IMG/VR virus record: IMGVR_UViG_3300035438_000894
Location: 53,359-117,358 of that record
Reading direction: 5' to 3' (one strand)
DNA length: 64,000 nt
From: a virus
The notes under the pieces: model-generated
Told to the model about the DNA's origin: nothing
The model's input: the letters and a program-made list of their open reading frames with translations, nothing else
The model's database searches: none
Shown here: in pieces, positions 16,135 through 24,511 of the stretch
How the letters are laid out: each line of letters starts with the position of its first letter
Position numbering within the stretch: the first letter of the stretch is position 1
Position numbers and translations under genes: made by a program

Positions 16135-16721
16135 TGATGAAAGAACAAATTAGGAACATACTAAAAAACTATTTAAATGAAATAGTGACCTCAATACCAA
16201 TTTCAAACCCAAAATCGTCACAATGTAAGAAATTCTACGATAGGCTTAAACGTGAATTCCCAAAAACTCCTGAATATATTTTAAGAGAATTTACTACAAA
16301 TATTTTATGTGGTAATAAAGAAGTATTTCACGATGTAATGAATCAATTTTTTGGTGACCCAATACCATTTCTTGGAAAAATGTTATATAATTACCTGAAA
16401 GGTCCATGGAAACTACAAATAATTCAAGTAAATCCCGAAGATTTTACCGAAAATACGATAAATGCTTTTATTGAAAGAGAATTTGGGAATGTTGATGCCT
16501 ATATGGTTCCTAATGATAAGGAAAGAATGGATATTCAACGAGAATTAGCCTCTTCAACAGGTAAAAATGAACCAATTATCGTAATTAAACATAAAAATGG
16601 TAAATATGAATTAGTTGAAGGTTGGCATAGAACTATGTCATCATTAAAACTTGGTGATAACGGTGAAGACCTCAAAAATTGGGATAAAGTTAAGATTAGG
16701 GCTTTTGTTTCAGAGAAATAA
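16134..16721 (+). CDS. ParB/sulfiredoxin-fold-like protein
   Basis: 195 aa. The amphipathic leader KEQIRNILKNYLNEIVTS could be a packaging leader (LNE|I). The C-terminal third has EPIIVIKHKNGKYELVEGWH then RTMSSLKL, the ParB-like pattern in which (V/I)-x-G-x-H-R binds a nucleotide. Small ParB-like domains in phages act as nucleases, CTPases or kinases. Which applies here cannot be told. Confidence 0.6.
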   Translation: MMKEQIRNILKNYLNEIVTSIPISNPKSSQCKKFYDRLKREFPKTPEYILREFTTNILCGNKEVFHDVMNQFFGDPIPFLGKMLYNYLKGPWKLQIIQVNPEDFTENTINAFIEREFGNVDAYMVPNDKERMDIQRELASSTGKNEPIIVIKHKNGKYELVEGWHRTMSSLKLGDNGEDLKNWDKVKIRAFVSEK

Positions 16722-17069
16722 TTCCTCAATATTCTGTTTTCCTTCTAAATTTAATGAATGTACCCTAATTTCGGGTAATTTTACCTCTTTATTCTCACAA
16801 TAATTAATTAACCATTGAGCAGCATCATAACCGGTGTTACCATTTAACATTTTATAGTCAATATTTGATTGATTTTCAGTTAAATAGTGGTTTTGAGATA
16901 AGTCATGGTCAAAGGACACTAGTTTCGGGATACCAAATCGTTGAATAAGGTTAATAAACTGATAAAAATCCCTTACAACTACCCAAGTATCATTTTCCTC
17001 ATAAATGGGGTCAATTGTGTTCTTAAATACATCATAAGGGGTTCTATTGTCGTCTAAAAATAATTTCAT
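16710..17069 (-). CDS. cREC-type receiver-domain protein
   Basis: 119 aa. MKLFLDDNRTPYDVFKN, VSFDHDLSQNHYLTENQSN and TGYDAAQWLINY match the phage and bacterial receiver-like domain linked in comparative genomics to processing of cyclic phosphates on RNA ends. The conserved acidic residues (LDD, SFDHD) are present. A TACTTTTG promoter-like element precedes it on the minus strand. It may work with the RNA ligase at 40141; this is inference. Confidence 0.7.
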   Translation of the reverse strand: MKLFLDDNRTPYDVFKNTIDPIYEENDTWVVVRDFYQFINLIQRFGIPKLVSFDHDLSQNHYLTENQSNIDYKMLNGNTGYDAAQWLINYCENKEVKLPEIRVHSLNLEGKQNIEELFL

Positions 17070-17086
17070 ACTACAAAAGTATGGAA

Positions 17087-17514
17087 TTAAAGTGAAATTT
17101 CAAAACGATTCTTCATTATTTCCAATTTATCTTCAGGAACTCCGTGTTCATTGACTCCCCCGTGTCTATTTTCAACAACTAAAGAGTAAACTCTATATCC
17201 GAAGTATTCCGCCATCTCATTATATTCCGTCATTTCCCACTCTTGGGTGAATGTATTGGAAATAACAATTCTTTCCGTGTCGTGAGCCATCTCATATCTT
17301 ACATTAATTTTACACCACTCGTGGGCGTGTTTAATGTTGGATGGAACAAACTCATATACACCAGTCTCCGGATTAATAAAAAACATATCGGCTTCGTAAT
17401 GAACTCCACCTAGTGATTCTGCTAATGTTGTTTTACCACTTCCTGGTATTACGGGAGCCCCCTTAAAAGGAATAGTTCCTTCAGGGGGCTCACTTTTTTA
17501 ACTAAATTATCCAT
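17087..17514 (-). pseudogene. P-loop kinase-like gene with N-terminal frame break
   Basis: Read from ATG 17514 the product is MDNLVKKVSPLKELFLLRGLP, then a TAA stop. The P-loop follows at once in another frame (PGSGKTTLAESLGGVHYEAD) and continues to the stop at 17087. Joined, this gives RGLPGSGKTTLAE, the standard start of AAA_33-type predicted nucleotide or RNA kinases. Eight extra bases (TAATACCA after CCG) cause the break. An inverted repeat (GAGCCCCCT...AGGGGGCTC, 17456-17492) sits directly before it. It is either inactivated or translated by frameshift or hopping. Confidence 0.7.
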
Positions 17515-17614
17515 ATTTTATGTTTTTTTTTTATTTTTTAGTGTATTTATATTAAGAGGTTCCCCTTAATTAGGGGACAAATATAATAATTAATTTTAAT
17601 TAAAAAAAATAATA

Positions 17615-18643
17615 ATGTCAAATCTCACAAGAAAATGCCCTATTTGTGGTGTAACAATAAGTTACACTAACAAATACAATATGATAAAAGCGGATAACAA
17701 AAATAGTAATTGTAAAAGTTGTGGGTTAAAATTAACTATAACCGAAGATAGGAGAGAACGTATGAAACAACGAGTTCTTGGCGACAATAACCCTATGTTT
17801 GGAAAATTTGGTGAGTTAAATCCATTTTTTAATAAAAAACATACTGAAGACACCAAACAAAAAATGAGAGAAAAAAAAGATTTTTCAGTATATAAAACAG
17901 AAGAATTTAGGGAAAAAATGAGAATTTTATCATTAAGTAATGTCACTATGTTTGGGGACTCTACTTATTATTATTATTGGGTTGATAAATATGGAGTTGA
18001 AGTTGCGGAAGAAAAAATGAAAAAATTAAAAATAAAACAATCTAAAAATACTTCAGGAGAGAATAACCCTATGTTTGGAAAATCTGTCTATGATGTTTGG
18101 GTTGAAAAATATGGAACCGAAATTGCTAATGTTAAATTAGAACAATTAAAAATAAAACAATCTAAAAATAGTTCGGGAGAGAATAACCCAATGTTTGGAA
18201 AACCAAGTCCTGTTGGTTCCGGTAATGGTTGGTCAGGATGGTATAATAATTGGTTTTTTAGAAGTATTAAAGAATTATCATACATGATTAATGTTATTGA
18301 AAAAAATAACATTGAGTGGATTAATGCAGAATCTAATATGTATCAGATAAATTATACTGATTATAAAGGTAATAACAGAACTTATACCGCTGATTTTATA
18401 TTAAAAAACAAATATTTAATAGAAATTAAGCCAAAAAAACTTTGGTATAGTGATTCGGTGGTTAGAAAAAAAATATCGGCAATTAAATTTTGTGATGAAA
18501 ATAATCTTACATACAAATTAAGAGATACACCTAATTTATCGTCTAAAAAATTAAAAGAATTGTATGAAACAAAACAAATTATTTTTACAAAAAGATATGA
18601 AGAAAAATTTGTTGAAAAATATTTAAAAAATAATGTTGATTGA
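17615..18643 (+). CDS. NUMOD3-type homing endonuclease, PD-(D/E)xK-like
   Basis: 342 aa. N-terminal zinc finger (CPICGVTI...CKSCG), then NUMOD3 motifs (NNPMFGK three times, plus NPFFNKKHTEDTKQKMRE). A tandem duplication of about 55 residues follows (WVDKYGVEVAEEKM / WVEKYGTEIANVKL). The C-terminal domain has YTADFILKNKYLIEIKPKK, a D...E-x-K nuclease pattern. A free-standing homing endonuclease inserted between phage genes. Confidence 0.8.
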   Translation: MSNLTRKCPICGVTISYTNKYNMIKADNKNSNCKSCGLKLTITEDRRERMKQRVLGDNNPMFGKFGELNPFFNKKHTEDTKQKMREKKDFSVYKTEEFREKMRILSLSNVTMFGDSTYYYYWVDKYGVEVAEEKMKKLKIKQSKNTSGENNPMFGKSVYDVWVEKYGTEIANVKLEQLKIKQSKNSSGENNPMFGKPSPVGSGNGWSGWYNNWFFRSIKELSYMINVIEKNNIEWINAESNMYQINYTDYKGNNRTYTADFILKNKYLIEIKPKKLWYSDSVVRKKISAIKFCDENNLTYKLRDTPNLSSKKLKELYETKQIIFTKRYEEKFVEKYLKNNVD

Positions 18644-18712
18644 TTAAGTATTTATAAAATAAGTCGCCAAAATAATATTTTTTACGTATCTTTGTCCAAT
18701 AATTAATTTTTT

Positions 18713-19135
18713 ATGATAAATAAAACTCAATTAGAATACGTAAGTGAATTTTTGGATGGTGTTACCGTTGTGGTTGTATTTGAAGACGACCCACTATATG
18801 AACAAGTTAAAGACTATTTTAATGAGTATGGTTTTGGGTTTATGGTTCCGGGTAGTAATTTAATTATAATTGATGGAGAAATATTAGTTGGGCTGCCAGA
18901 TGCCAAAGACATTTTAAAATTTATTGAAGCTCATGAGGTCACTCATGTATTATTAGGTCATGATGGACCAAGAAATGAACAAGATGAGATAGAAGCTGAT
19001 TTGGGTGCCTATATTTTATTACAAGATAAAGGATATGATAAACCAATTGAATTACTTGTAAATAATTTCAAGGAAAGACATGGTATTGAGTTTAATAAAA
19101 AAATGACTGACAATATTAAAGTCAGATTAGAATGA
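18713..19135 (+). CDS. ImmA/IrrE-like metallopeptidase
   Basis: 140 aa. EAHEVTHVLLGHDGP supplies HExxH, and the downstream DEIEADLGAYILLQ supplies the Glu and the helix typical of ImmA/IrrE. In phages and mobile elements this family cleaves repressors. No helix-turn-helix is fused. TATCTTTG promoter upstream. It overlaps the next ITE gene. Confidence 0.75.
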   Translation: MINKTQLEYVSEFLDGVTVVVVFEDDPLYEQVKDYFNEYGFGFMVPGSNLIIIDGEILVGLPDAKDILKFIEAHEVTHVLLGHDGPRNEQDEIEADLGAYILLQDKGYDKPIELLVNNFKERHGIEFNKKMTDNIKVRLE

Positions 19136-19398
19136 AGGTAATTATTAGTGAAAATCAAGAAGATAGATTAAAATCAGCAATTAAAGAAATAGTCGAAGAT
19201 ATTAAAGTCCCATTATCAATAAAAGTCGATGTTGTATTTTCATCGACTGGTGCTACATATGTTTTAATTCCATTAAAAAATTATTTAATGAGTAAGGTAA
19301 GGGCAAAATATGAATCGTTAATTCGTAATAAAATAAAAAATTATATTGGTTTAGATGTTGAAGTTATAATGATGGAGAAATCAGATATTGATTCTTAA
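19132..19398 (+). CDS. ITE-leader-like small protein
   Basis: 88 aa, MKVIISENQEDRLKSAIKEI. The leader reads I-I-S-E instead of I-I-T-E. The four-base overlap (ATGA) with the peptidase suggests co-translation. Confidence 0.65.
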   Translation: MKVIISENQEDRLKSAIKEIVEDIKVPLSIKVDVVFSSTGATYVLIPLKNYLMSKVRAKYESLIRNKIKNYIGLDVEVIMMEKSDIDS

Positions 19399-19443
19399 TT
19401 GACAATATAAGATACTTTTCATATACTTCTCAAAAGATAAAAT

Positions 19444-19878
19444 ATGACTAAAGTAAAAATTTCTACAGACAAGGGAGATATGATTGCCGAACTATACGAC
19501 AACGAGACTCCAATCGCAGTAAACAACTTCAAAGACTTAATCGGTAAAAAATTCTATGACGGATTAAATTTTCATAGAGTTATTCCTAATTTTGTAATTC
19601 AAGGTGGGTGTCCAAATGGTACAGGTTCCGGTGGTCCGGGATATAATATCCCATGTGAAGTTACCGCCCCTAAACAATTTCACGATAGAGGGGTATTGTC
19701 AATTGCACACGCAGGACGTAACACAGGAGGGTCACAATTCTTCATTTGCCATAACAGACAAGGAACCCAACATTTAGATGGTAATCACACTTGTTTTGGT
19801 AAAGTTAATGAAGGGTTAGAGGTAATCGACGCAATCAGTGCCGGTGATAAAATAAACTCAATCTCAATAATTGATTAA
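19444..19878 (+). CDS. cyclophilin-type peptidyl-prolyl isomerase
   Basis: 144 aa, full-length bacterial cyclophilin fold. FHRVIPNFVIQGG carries the catalytic Arg and Gln; GGSQFFICH and HLDGNHTCFGKV complete the active site, with His in place of the usual Trp. No signal peptide, so cytoplasmic, presumably assisting phage or host protein folding. Unusual but known in large phages. Confidence 0.93.
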   Translation: MTKVKISTDKGDMIAELYDNETPIAVNNFKDLIGKKFYDGLNFHRVIPNFVIQGGCPNGTGSGGPGYNIPCEVTAPKQFHDRGVLSIAHAGRNTGGSQFFICHNRQGTQHLDGNHTCFGKVNEGLEVIDAISAGDKINSISIID

Positions 19879-19901
19879 TAATAATGTGTAGATTGTAATA
19901 T

Positions 19902-19926
19902 AAACCCCCATCTATGGGGGTTTTTT
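19902..19926 (+). terminator. terminator
   Basis: AACCCCCA-tcta-TGGGGG and six T. Confidence 0.85.
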
Positions 19927-19958
19927 GTTGTATTTATTTAATACAAGTATTTATCATC

Positions 19959-20657
19959 ATGGGAAAGAAAATTAAAGTTCGTTTAACCGAACAAGAACTA
20001 ATAGATTTAATTACAAAACAATTGTCCGGACAGGATAGTATGGATATTTTGAAAGGTATGTTATCCGGTAAACCTAAAGACACTTCGAAAAGTAATGGGG
20101 ACTTAACAAACCCTATTTTAAGTTCAGGTGATAAATTCACAGAATTAAATTTAAACACGCCTGAAGGGTTTAAAGCATATAAAAATATTTCTGATAAATT
20201 TATAAATACTAGACCATCAAACTTATTAGGTATTAACGGTGAAATGTTAGCAAACGCAGCAAAACAATCATATAATAAATTTAAATCATATGTTCCACCA
20301 GAACTGGCATTATCCCAATTGTCTGCGGAAGGAGGATTTTCTAATAATCCAAAGGCAAGACCAATTAGAACAAAGAATCCATTTAATGTTGGTAATGTAG
20401 ACAAAGGCCCTAATATTAGTCATGGGTCGGTTCAAAGTGGGATTCAATCATATTATGATTTAATGGCTAAAAATTATTTATCAGGTGGGAAAAACGCTTC
20501 AGACCTAATTGATAATTTTGTGAATGTGAAAGGTCAAAGATATGCGTCAAGTAAAGACTACGAAAATATGGTTAAAAAAATATCCTCACAAGTTAGTCAG
20601 ATGTCCCAACCAATTTATGCATCATTAGGAGATAAAGGACAAACAGGTTTAGCGTAA
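19959..20657 (+). CDS. glucosaminidase/muramidase-like virion protein
   Basis: 232 aa from ATG 19959, five bases after TATTTAT. Leader KIKVRLTEQELIDLITKQL. The enzymatic part is residues 115-195: ALSQLSAEGGFSNNPKARP, KNPFNVGNVDKG and GIQSYYDLMAKNYL match the lysozyme-like glucosaminidase domain of phage particles, with a Glu in SAEGG as likely catalytic acid. A leader on a wall-degrading enzyme suggests an ejected or virion-bound lysin. Confidence 0.75.
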   Translation: MGKKIKVRLTEQELIDLITKQLSGQDSMDILKGMLSGKPKDTSKSNGDLTNPILSSGDKFTELNLNTPEGFKAYKNISDKFINTRPSNLLGINGEMLANAAKQSYNKFKSYVPPELALSQLSAEGGFSNNPKARPIRTKNPFNVGNVDKGPNISHGSVQSGIQSYYDLMAKNYLSGGKNASDLIDNFVNVKGQRYASSKDYENMVKKISSQVSQMSQPIYASLGDKGQTGLA

Positions 20658-20658
20658 T

Positions 20659-20928
20659 ATGAATAAGGATAGTAAAAAAGTTGAATCATTATTAGATGCT
20701 TTTTTTGGACATTCATCAGTTCATCCTTATCCCGTGATTAGAATTTTAAAAGAAATGAGGTCAACCTATGATGGTGATTATCCTTATTTTGAATTAGTAT
20801 ATGAGGCAAACAATTATAACCACCTATACGATATGGAAAATATAATTGAATTGGTTACCGGATATACCGGATTAAAAGAAGGTCGCGACTATTGGTTAGG
20901 TGTGACTTGGGAATTATTAGAAGATTAA
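20659..20928 (+). CDS. hypothetical protein
   Basis: 89 aa, MNKDSKKVESLLDAFFGHSS, C-terminus acidic (DYWLGVTWELLED). One base between this and each neighbouring gene; part of the ITE cluster. Confidence 0.6.
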   Translation: MNKDSKKVESLLDAFFGHSSVHPYPVIRILKEMRSTYDGDYPYFELVYEANNYNHLYDMENIIELVTGYTGLKEGRDYWLGVTWELLED

Positions 20929-20929
20929 A

Positions 20930-21277
20930 ATGAAATACATTATAACAGAAAGTCAAAAAAATCGAGGTATTCTCAAATACCTTAACACCGAATATGGTGA
21001 TTTGAAACCATATAAAACAGACGAATACCCTAACCACATATTCTTTATGAAAGATGGTGAAGTTATGTTTGACTATAATGAAAAAAATGGGGTTGCTCAT
21101 GTCTCTTATACTCATATTTGGTCATTTTTGAAATCCTTTTTTGAGTTAAATAATGAGGAAATAGAAGACCTAACGAAAGCGTGGGTGGAGGAACATTACA
21201 AATTGGAGGTGACAACAACTATTGATGAATATTTGAGCCGTGTTTATTGGTGGAGGAACATTACAAATTGGAGGTGA
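20930..21277 (+). CDS. ITE-leader protein whose 3' end enters mini-array 2
   Basis: 115 aa. Leader MKYIITESQKNRGIL, then LKSFFELNNEEIEDLTKAWV and EEHYKLEV, a normal WF box. The box is encoded by the first 36-nt repeat of array 2, and the last 20 residues (IDEYLSRVYWWRNITNWR) come from spacer 1 and the out-of-frame second repeat. The gene therefore probably had another C-terminus originally. Confidence 0.7.
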   Translation: MKYIITESQKNRGILKYLNTEYGDLKPYKTDEYPNHIFFMKDGEVMFDYNEKNGVAHVSYTHIWSFLKSFFELNNEEIEDLTKAWVEEHYKLEVTTTIDEYLSRVYWWRNITNWR

Positions 21278-21404
21278 CAACAACGCTTTTGCGTTACATC
21301 GAAAAAGGAAAAAGGTGGAGGAACATTACAAATTGGAGGTGACAACAACCCACATTGATTTATTTCGGAAAAAAAAGTCTGGTGGAGGAACAATACAAAT
21401 TAAG
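21184..21404 (+). CRISPR. mini-CRISPR-like array 2 (36-nt repeats)
   Basis: Three identical 36-nt repeats at 21184-21219, 21249-21284 and 21314-21349, beginning GGTGGAGGAACATTACAAAT and ending GGAGGTGACAACAAC. A diverged, truncated copy is at 21381-21404. Spacers are 29, 29 and 31 nt and unrelated. The repeat resembles array 1 (CATTACAAATTGGAGGT versus CATCACAATTTGAAAGGT, both ending in CAAC). The first repeat is also coding sequence of the 20930 gene. No adjacent nuclease. Confidence 0.75.
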
Positions 21405-21410
21405 TAAATT

Positions 21411-21776
21411 ATGAAATACATTATAACAGAAAGTAAATTAAATCAAACGGTTAAAAATTACCTAAACAACACTTTGGATATTGAAAATATTAATTGGACT
21501 CGTTTAACTGATGATTGGGGTCAGGAACAAGACGCAATTGAATTTTATTTAGGTGATTATATGGATGATGAAACATTGTTCAGGTTATATGGTGAAGACT
21601 ATTGGACCGGAGCATCAGATTACCGAAAACCATTAAGTCCAATGTTGTATGTTGAAGACCAAGGACTTCTTAACTCATTAGAAGGTTATTTTAATGATAA
21701 TTGGAAAGAAGGATTTAAAGAATGGTTTGTTGAAACTTTCAAGATACCTGTTAACACAATAGAATATTACATATGA
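21411..21776 (+). CDS. ITE-leader, WF-box family protein
   Basis: 121 aa. Leader MKYIITESKLNQTV; acidic middle; WF box FKEWFVETFKIPVNTIEYY. Begins directly after the last partial repeat of array 2 and overlaps the next gene (ATGA). Confidence 0.8.
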   Translation: MKYIITESKLNQTVKNYLNNTLDIENINWTRLTDDWGQEQDAIEFYLGDYMDDETLFRLYGEDYWTGASDYRKPLSPMLYVEDQGLLNSLEGYFNDNWKEGFKEWFVETFKIPVNTIEYYI

Positions 21777-22105
21777 TAGATATAAATCAAAGAAAATCAT
21801 TACAAAAACTACTCAATAGTGATATTATAAAAAACATATATCCTGTTATTGGAAATATAGATGTTCATTATTTTGAAAGTGAAAGTAGTATTACAAGTGA
21901 TTGGTTAATTTTAGACATTTATTTGAATGACCCTGAAGTAAATAGAGATAATTATTGGGATAAATTTCAATTAGACCAATATTATTTAATTGACCATCAT
22001 ATTAGAAAATTATTACCTTATATTGGTATCAATAACGACAATACTGGTTTTAGGTACAGAATGTATGATACTGACTTTAATATAATTGAACGAAATGATA
22101 AATAA
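21773..22105 (+). CDS. hypothetical protein
   Basis: 110 aa, MIDINQRKSLQKLLNSDIIK. Acidic, with HHIRKLLPYIGI in the last third. Overlaps both neighbours, so translation is probably coupled. Confidence 0.6.
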   Translation: MIDINQRKSLQKLLNSDIIKNIYPVIGNIDVHYFESESSITSDWLILDIYLNDPEVNRDNYWDKFQLDQYYLIDHHIRKLLPYIGINNDNTGFRYRMYDTDFNIIERNDK

Positions 22106-22304
22106 CAATATAAGATTCCTTAAATATCTTATTGTTTGGGTAGGTTCCAATTTGGCAGTTCCATTTTGGGTTGTTGGTCACGTTCATCTAACAATGAATC
22201 TATATAAAGACATTTATGAAATTATTGCATCTTGTGGAATGAATATTTTAGTTATGGTTGCGTTTTGGTTAGAATGGAAAAAACATAAAAAAGAGAATAA
22301 CTAA
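22095..22304 (+). CDS. two-span membrane protein
   Basis: 69 aa from ATG 22095 (MINNNIRFLKYLIVWVGSNL). Two hydrophobic segments, the second ending FWLEWKKHKKENN. Size and topology are holin-like but not diagnostic. Confidence 0.55.
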   Translation: MINNNIRFLKYLIVWVGSNLAVPFWVVGHVHLTMNLYKDIYEIIASCGMNILVMVAFWLEWKKHKKENN

Positions 22305-22350
22305 TTACAATTTAAGAAATAATTATACATTTATAAAAAAACACAAAACT

Positions 22351-22542
22351 ATGGCAAATTTAACCCAAGACGAAAAGGCAAGATTGTATAATGATATGAT
22401 AATGAGATATCAAAGAATGCAAGAAGAAGTGAGACAAATTAAGGCGGAGAATTTTGAAGTTTCCGACTCGGACCAAGAAAAAATAAATTTAATTGAATCT
22501 AAAATGAAAAGACTTTTCAATGATTCTCAAAAATTATATTAA
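22351..22542 (+). CDS. small coiled-coil protein
   Basis: 63 aa, MANLTQDEKARLYNDMIMRY, heptad-like and charged throughout (QEEVRQIKAENF, ESKMKRLF). Function unknown. Confidence 0.6.
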   Translation: MANLTQDEKARLYNDMIMRYQRMQEEVRQIKAENFEVSDSDQEKINLIESKMKRLFNDSQKLY

Positions 22543-22626
22543 AAGATAACCTCTCCAACAAGGAGTTATTTTATTTTAATTTTAAACTTACGAAGTAACG
22601 ATATATTTATCATTATATTTATAGAT

Positions 22627-23127
22627 ATGGGAACTAAAAGATTTACAATTACAGAATCAGAAATTAAATCCATCAAAAAACTTTACATGATGGAACAATC
22701 TGAAGAAAAAGAAGATAGAAAATTCTGCCATGGTGGAAATGTTAGGTCATTAGACGAGATTATGGGAGATGACGACGCGGAAGATTATATTGAGGGAGTG
22801 TCAATTAGGAAAAACGGTATTAATGGTTTAGTTGATAGATTAGAACTATTGAAAACACTTAGATTGCATCCAAAAGTTTCTGATGGTGGTGAACATCTGG
22901 CATCAGAAATCATGAACCATCTTAAATCATTCAAACCTTACAACTATTTTGACGAAACAAAAAAAGAATGTAATAAAGCGATGGATAAAATTATTGAACT
23001 TTATAAAGAAAATGAGCATGGGGAGGAATTAGTTAAAGACATTGAAAAGGTTTATTTAATGAATCATGTGTCCCCGCGGGCAAAAGAATTCTTAAAACAC
23101 GGGATTTCAATGATTAAAGGTCGTTAA
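22627..23127 (+). CDS. ITE-leader protein
   Basis: 166 aa. Leader KRFTITESEIKSIKKLYMME followed by Q; the MMEQ site is like SLMKEQ in 48590. Body helical, with a single CHGG near residue 34. A doubled TATTTAT motif precedes the start. Confidence 0.7.
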   Translation: MGTKRFTITESEIKSIKKLYMMEQSEEKEDRKFCHGGNVRSLDEIMGDDDAEDYIEGVSIRKNGINGLVDRLELLKTLRLHPKVSDGGEHLASEIMNHLKSFKPYNYFDETKKECNKAMDKIIELYKENEHGEELVKDIEKVYLMNHVSPRAKEFLKHGISMIKGR

Positions 23128-23158
23128 GTTGAACTTTTAAAAAATATCTTTTATAATT

Positions 23159-23187
23159 AGTGTTCCATTAGGGACACTTTTTTTTTT
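23159..23187 (+). terminator. terminator
   Basis: AGTGTTCC-attag-GGACACT and nine T, ending at the next start codon. Confidence 0.85.
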
Positions 23188-23571
23188 ATGTCAACACAGT
23201 CACACATCGATAAGGTAGAATTGAGGGCGAATTTACTTTCGTATCCATCTCATGTCGGGTCACCAAAAATAGAATCAATCGATTTATCATCATTTAAAAG
23301 AAATGGGACTGATAAAGCGAACAAAATTTATGACACGAAATATAAAGAATTAATGCGAGACGCAGAGAACCTTTATAATTCATTTATTATTAACCAAGAG
23401 GTCTATGAGTCATCTTATCGTTTTGAACCCGTTATTGGTCAAATTTACCACCTATATGAGAATATTAAAGGTGGAAAGTTCTTATCATTAATAGAACCGA
23501 ACTCATGGAAACAAAAACACATCTATTCAGTTACTTTAAATTCCGATATGATATGGATAAAGATAGAGTAA
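23188..23571 (+). CDS. DUF2452 (C1orf50-like) protein
   Basis: 127 aa. LLSYPSHVGSPKIE, RFEPVIGQIYHLYEN and KFLSLIEPNSWK are the conserved blocks of DUF2452, a small family common in Bacteroidetes. Role unknown. Confidence 0.8.
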   Translation: MSTQSHIDKVELRANLLSYPSHVGSPKIESIDLSSFKRNGTDKANKIYDTKYKELMRDAENLYNSFIINQEVYESSYRFEPVIGQIYHLYENIKGGKFLSLIEPNSWKQKHIYSVTLNSDMIWIKIE

Positions 23572-23789
23572 AACGACTGTGTAAAACGATATTAGAAACA
23601 TCATATAGTGGGGTGACCATAACCGAGTTTGATATGACTCCAACATTTAAATATGATGATGAATTATTTAAATGGGTCCCTAATTCGTTCACTTTATTTA
23701 TTCAAGTAAAAACATCAGAGTTCCCAAAAAATATACAATCAACATTAGAAGCGTATATAGGACTTGAATGTTGTGTAGATTTTCTTTAA
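23553..23789 (+). CDS. hypothetical protein
   Basis: 78 aa from ATG 23553 (MDKDRVKRLCKTILETSYSG). It overlaps the DUF2452 gene by 19 bases. A longer start would extend the overlap to 67 bases, so the shorter one is preferred. Confidence 0.55.
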   Translation: MDKDRVKRLCKTILETSYSGVTITEFDMTPTFKYDDELFKWVPNSFTLFIQVKTSEFPKNIQSTLEAYIGLECCVDFL

Positions 23790-23863
23790 ATAGTTTAATT
23801 TTATTCTTATTTTTTGTAACATTTTATTAATAATTATGTATTTATTGTAAAATAGTTAAAAAT

Positions 23864-24175
23864 ATGCCTCAGGAATCAGTTTGGACAGTTATAATCACAG
23901 CATTAACCGTATTAGGTTCTGCAAGTGCTTGGAGATATTACGAAAAAAGAGCAGTAAGAAAAGAAAAAGATGAAGATTTTGTTCGTCATGATTGTAGAGA
24001 TAGGATTGGTAAATTAGAAGTTTTACTACAGGAAAGTAGTAAAGAAAAAGACTCAATGAGAGACACTATTTTAAAATTAACCGAATCTGTGGCTCAATTA
24101 GCGATTAAAGTTGAATTTTTACAAAAAGAGAATAATGAACTTCATGAATCATTAAAATTGGCGAGGATTCATTAA
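23864..24175 (+). CDS. membrane-anchored coiled-coil protein, spanin-like
   Basis: 103 aa. One N-terminal span (WTVIITALTVLGSASAW) followed by a long charged coiled coil (KLEVLLQESSKEKDSMRD onward). This layout is seen in inner-membrane spanins and in phage membrane-tether proteins. No outer-membrane partner found next to it. Confidence 0.6.
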   Translation: MPQESVWTVIITALTVLGSASAWRYYEKRAVRKEKDEDFVRHDCRDRIGKLEVLLQESSKEKDSMRDTILKLTESVAQLAIKVEFLQKENNELHESLKLARIH

Positions 24176-24459
24176 ACATCGAATCTGGTATAAGTTAATA
24201 TTTTAGATTCCGGAAAAAAATATACCATAGAATCTTGGATTAGGACATGTGCTAGTGCGTCATTCATAACGTCTTCATTAATCGAATCCCCTAAAATAAT
24301 AACTACCTCTAACATAATAGAATTATCTTTCACACCGGTATTCATCGAGTGAACTTTAATTCTTGCTTTGTCACCATAGAACTCTTGTACCGCGTCTCCA
24401 CGGAAATCATTGATGTAACTTTCGATTAAGCGAAAGAATCTGCGTTTCTTATCTATCAT
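24172..24459 (-). CDS. hypothetical protein
   Basis: 95 aa, MIDKKRRFFRLIESYINDFR. Convergent with the spanin-like gene, sharing four bases. No family recognised. Confidence 0.6.
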   Translation of the reverse strand: MIDKKRRFFRLIESYINDFRGDAVQEFYGDKARIKVHSMNTGVKDNSIMLEVVIILGDSINEDVMNDALAHVLIQDSMVYFFPESKILTYTRFDV

Positions 24460-24511
24460 AATAAGAAATATAATAAAAAAAAAATGTTATCTCACCCCTT
24501 GAATTTTTTTT

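Noticed and set aside
21184-21404. Simple tandem duplication of about 65 bp
   Set aside because: The 29-31 nt segments between repeats show no similarity to each other, unlike what recent tandem duplication would leave. It is kept only as an alternative if the intervals prove fast-evolving.
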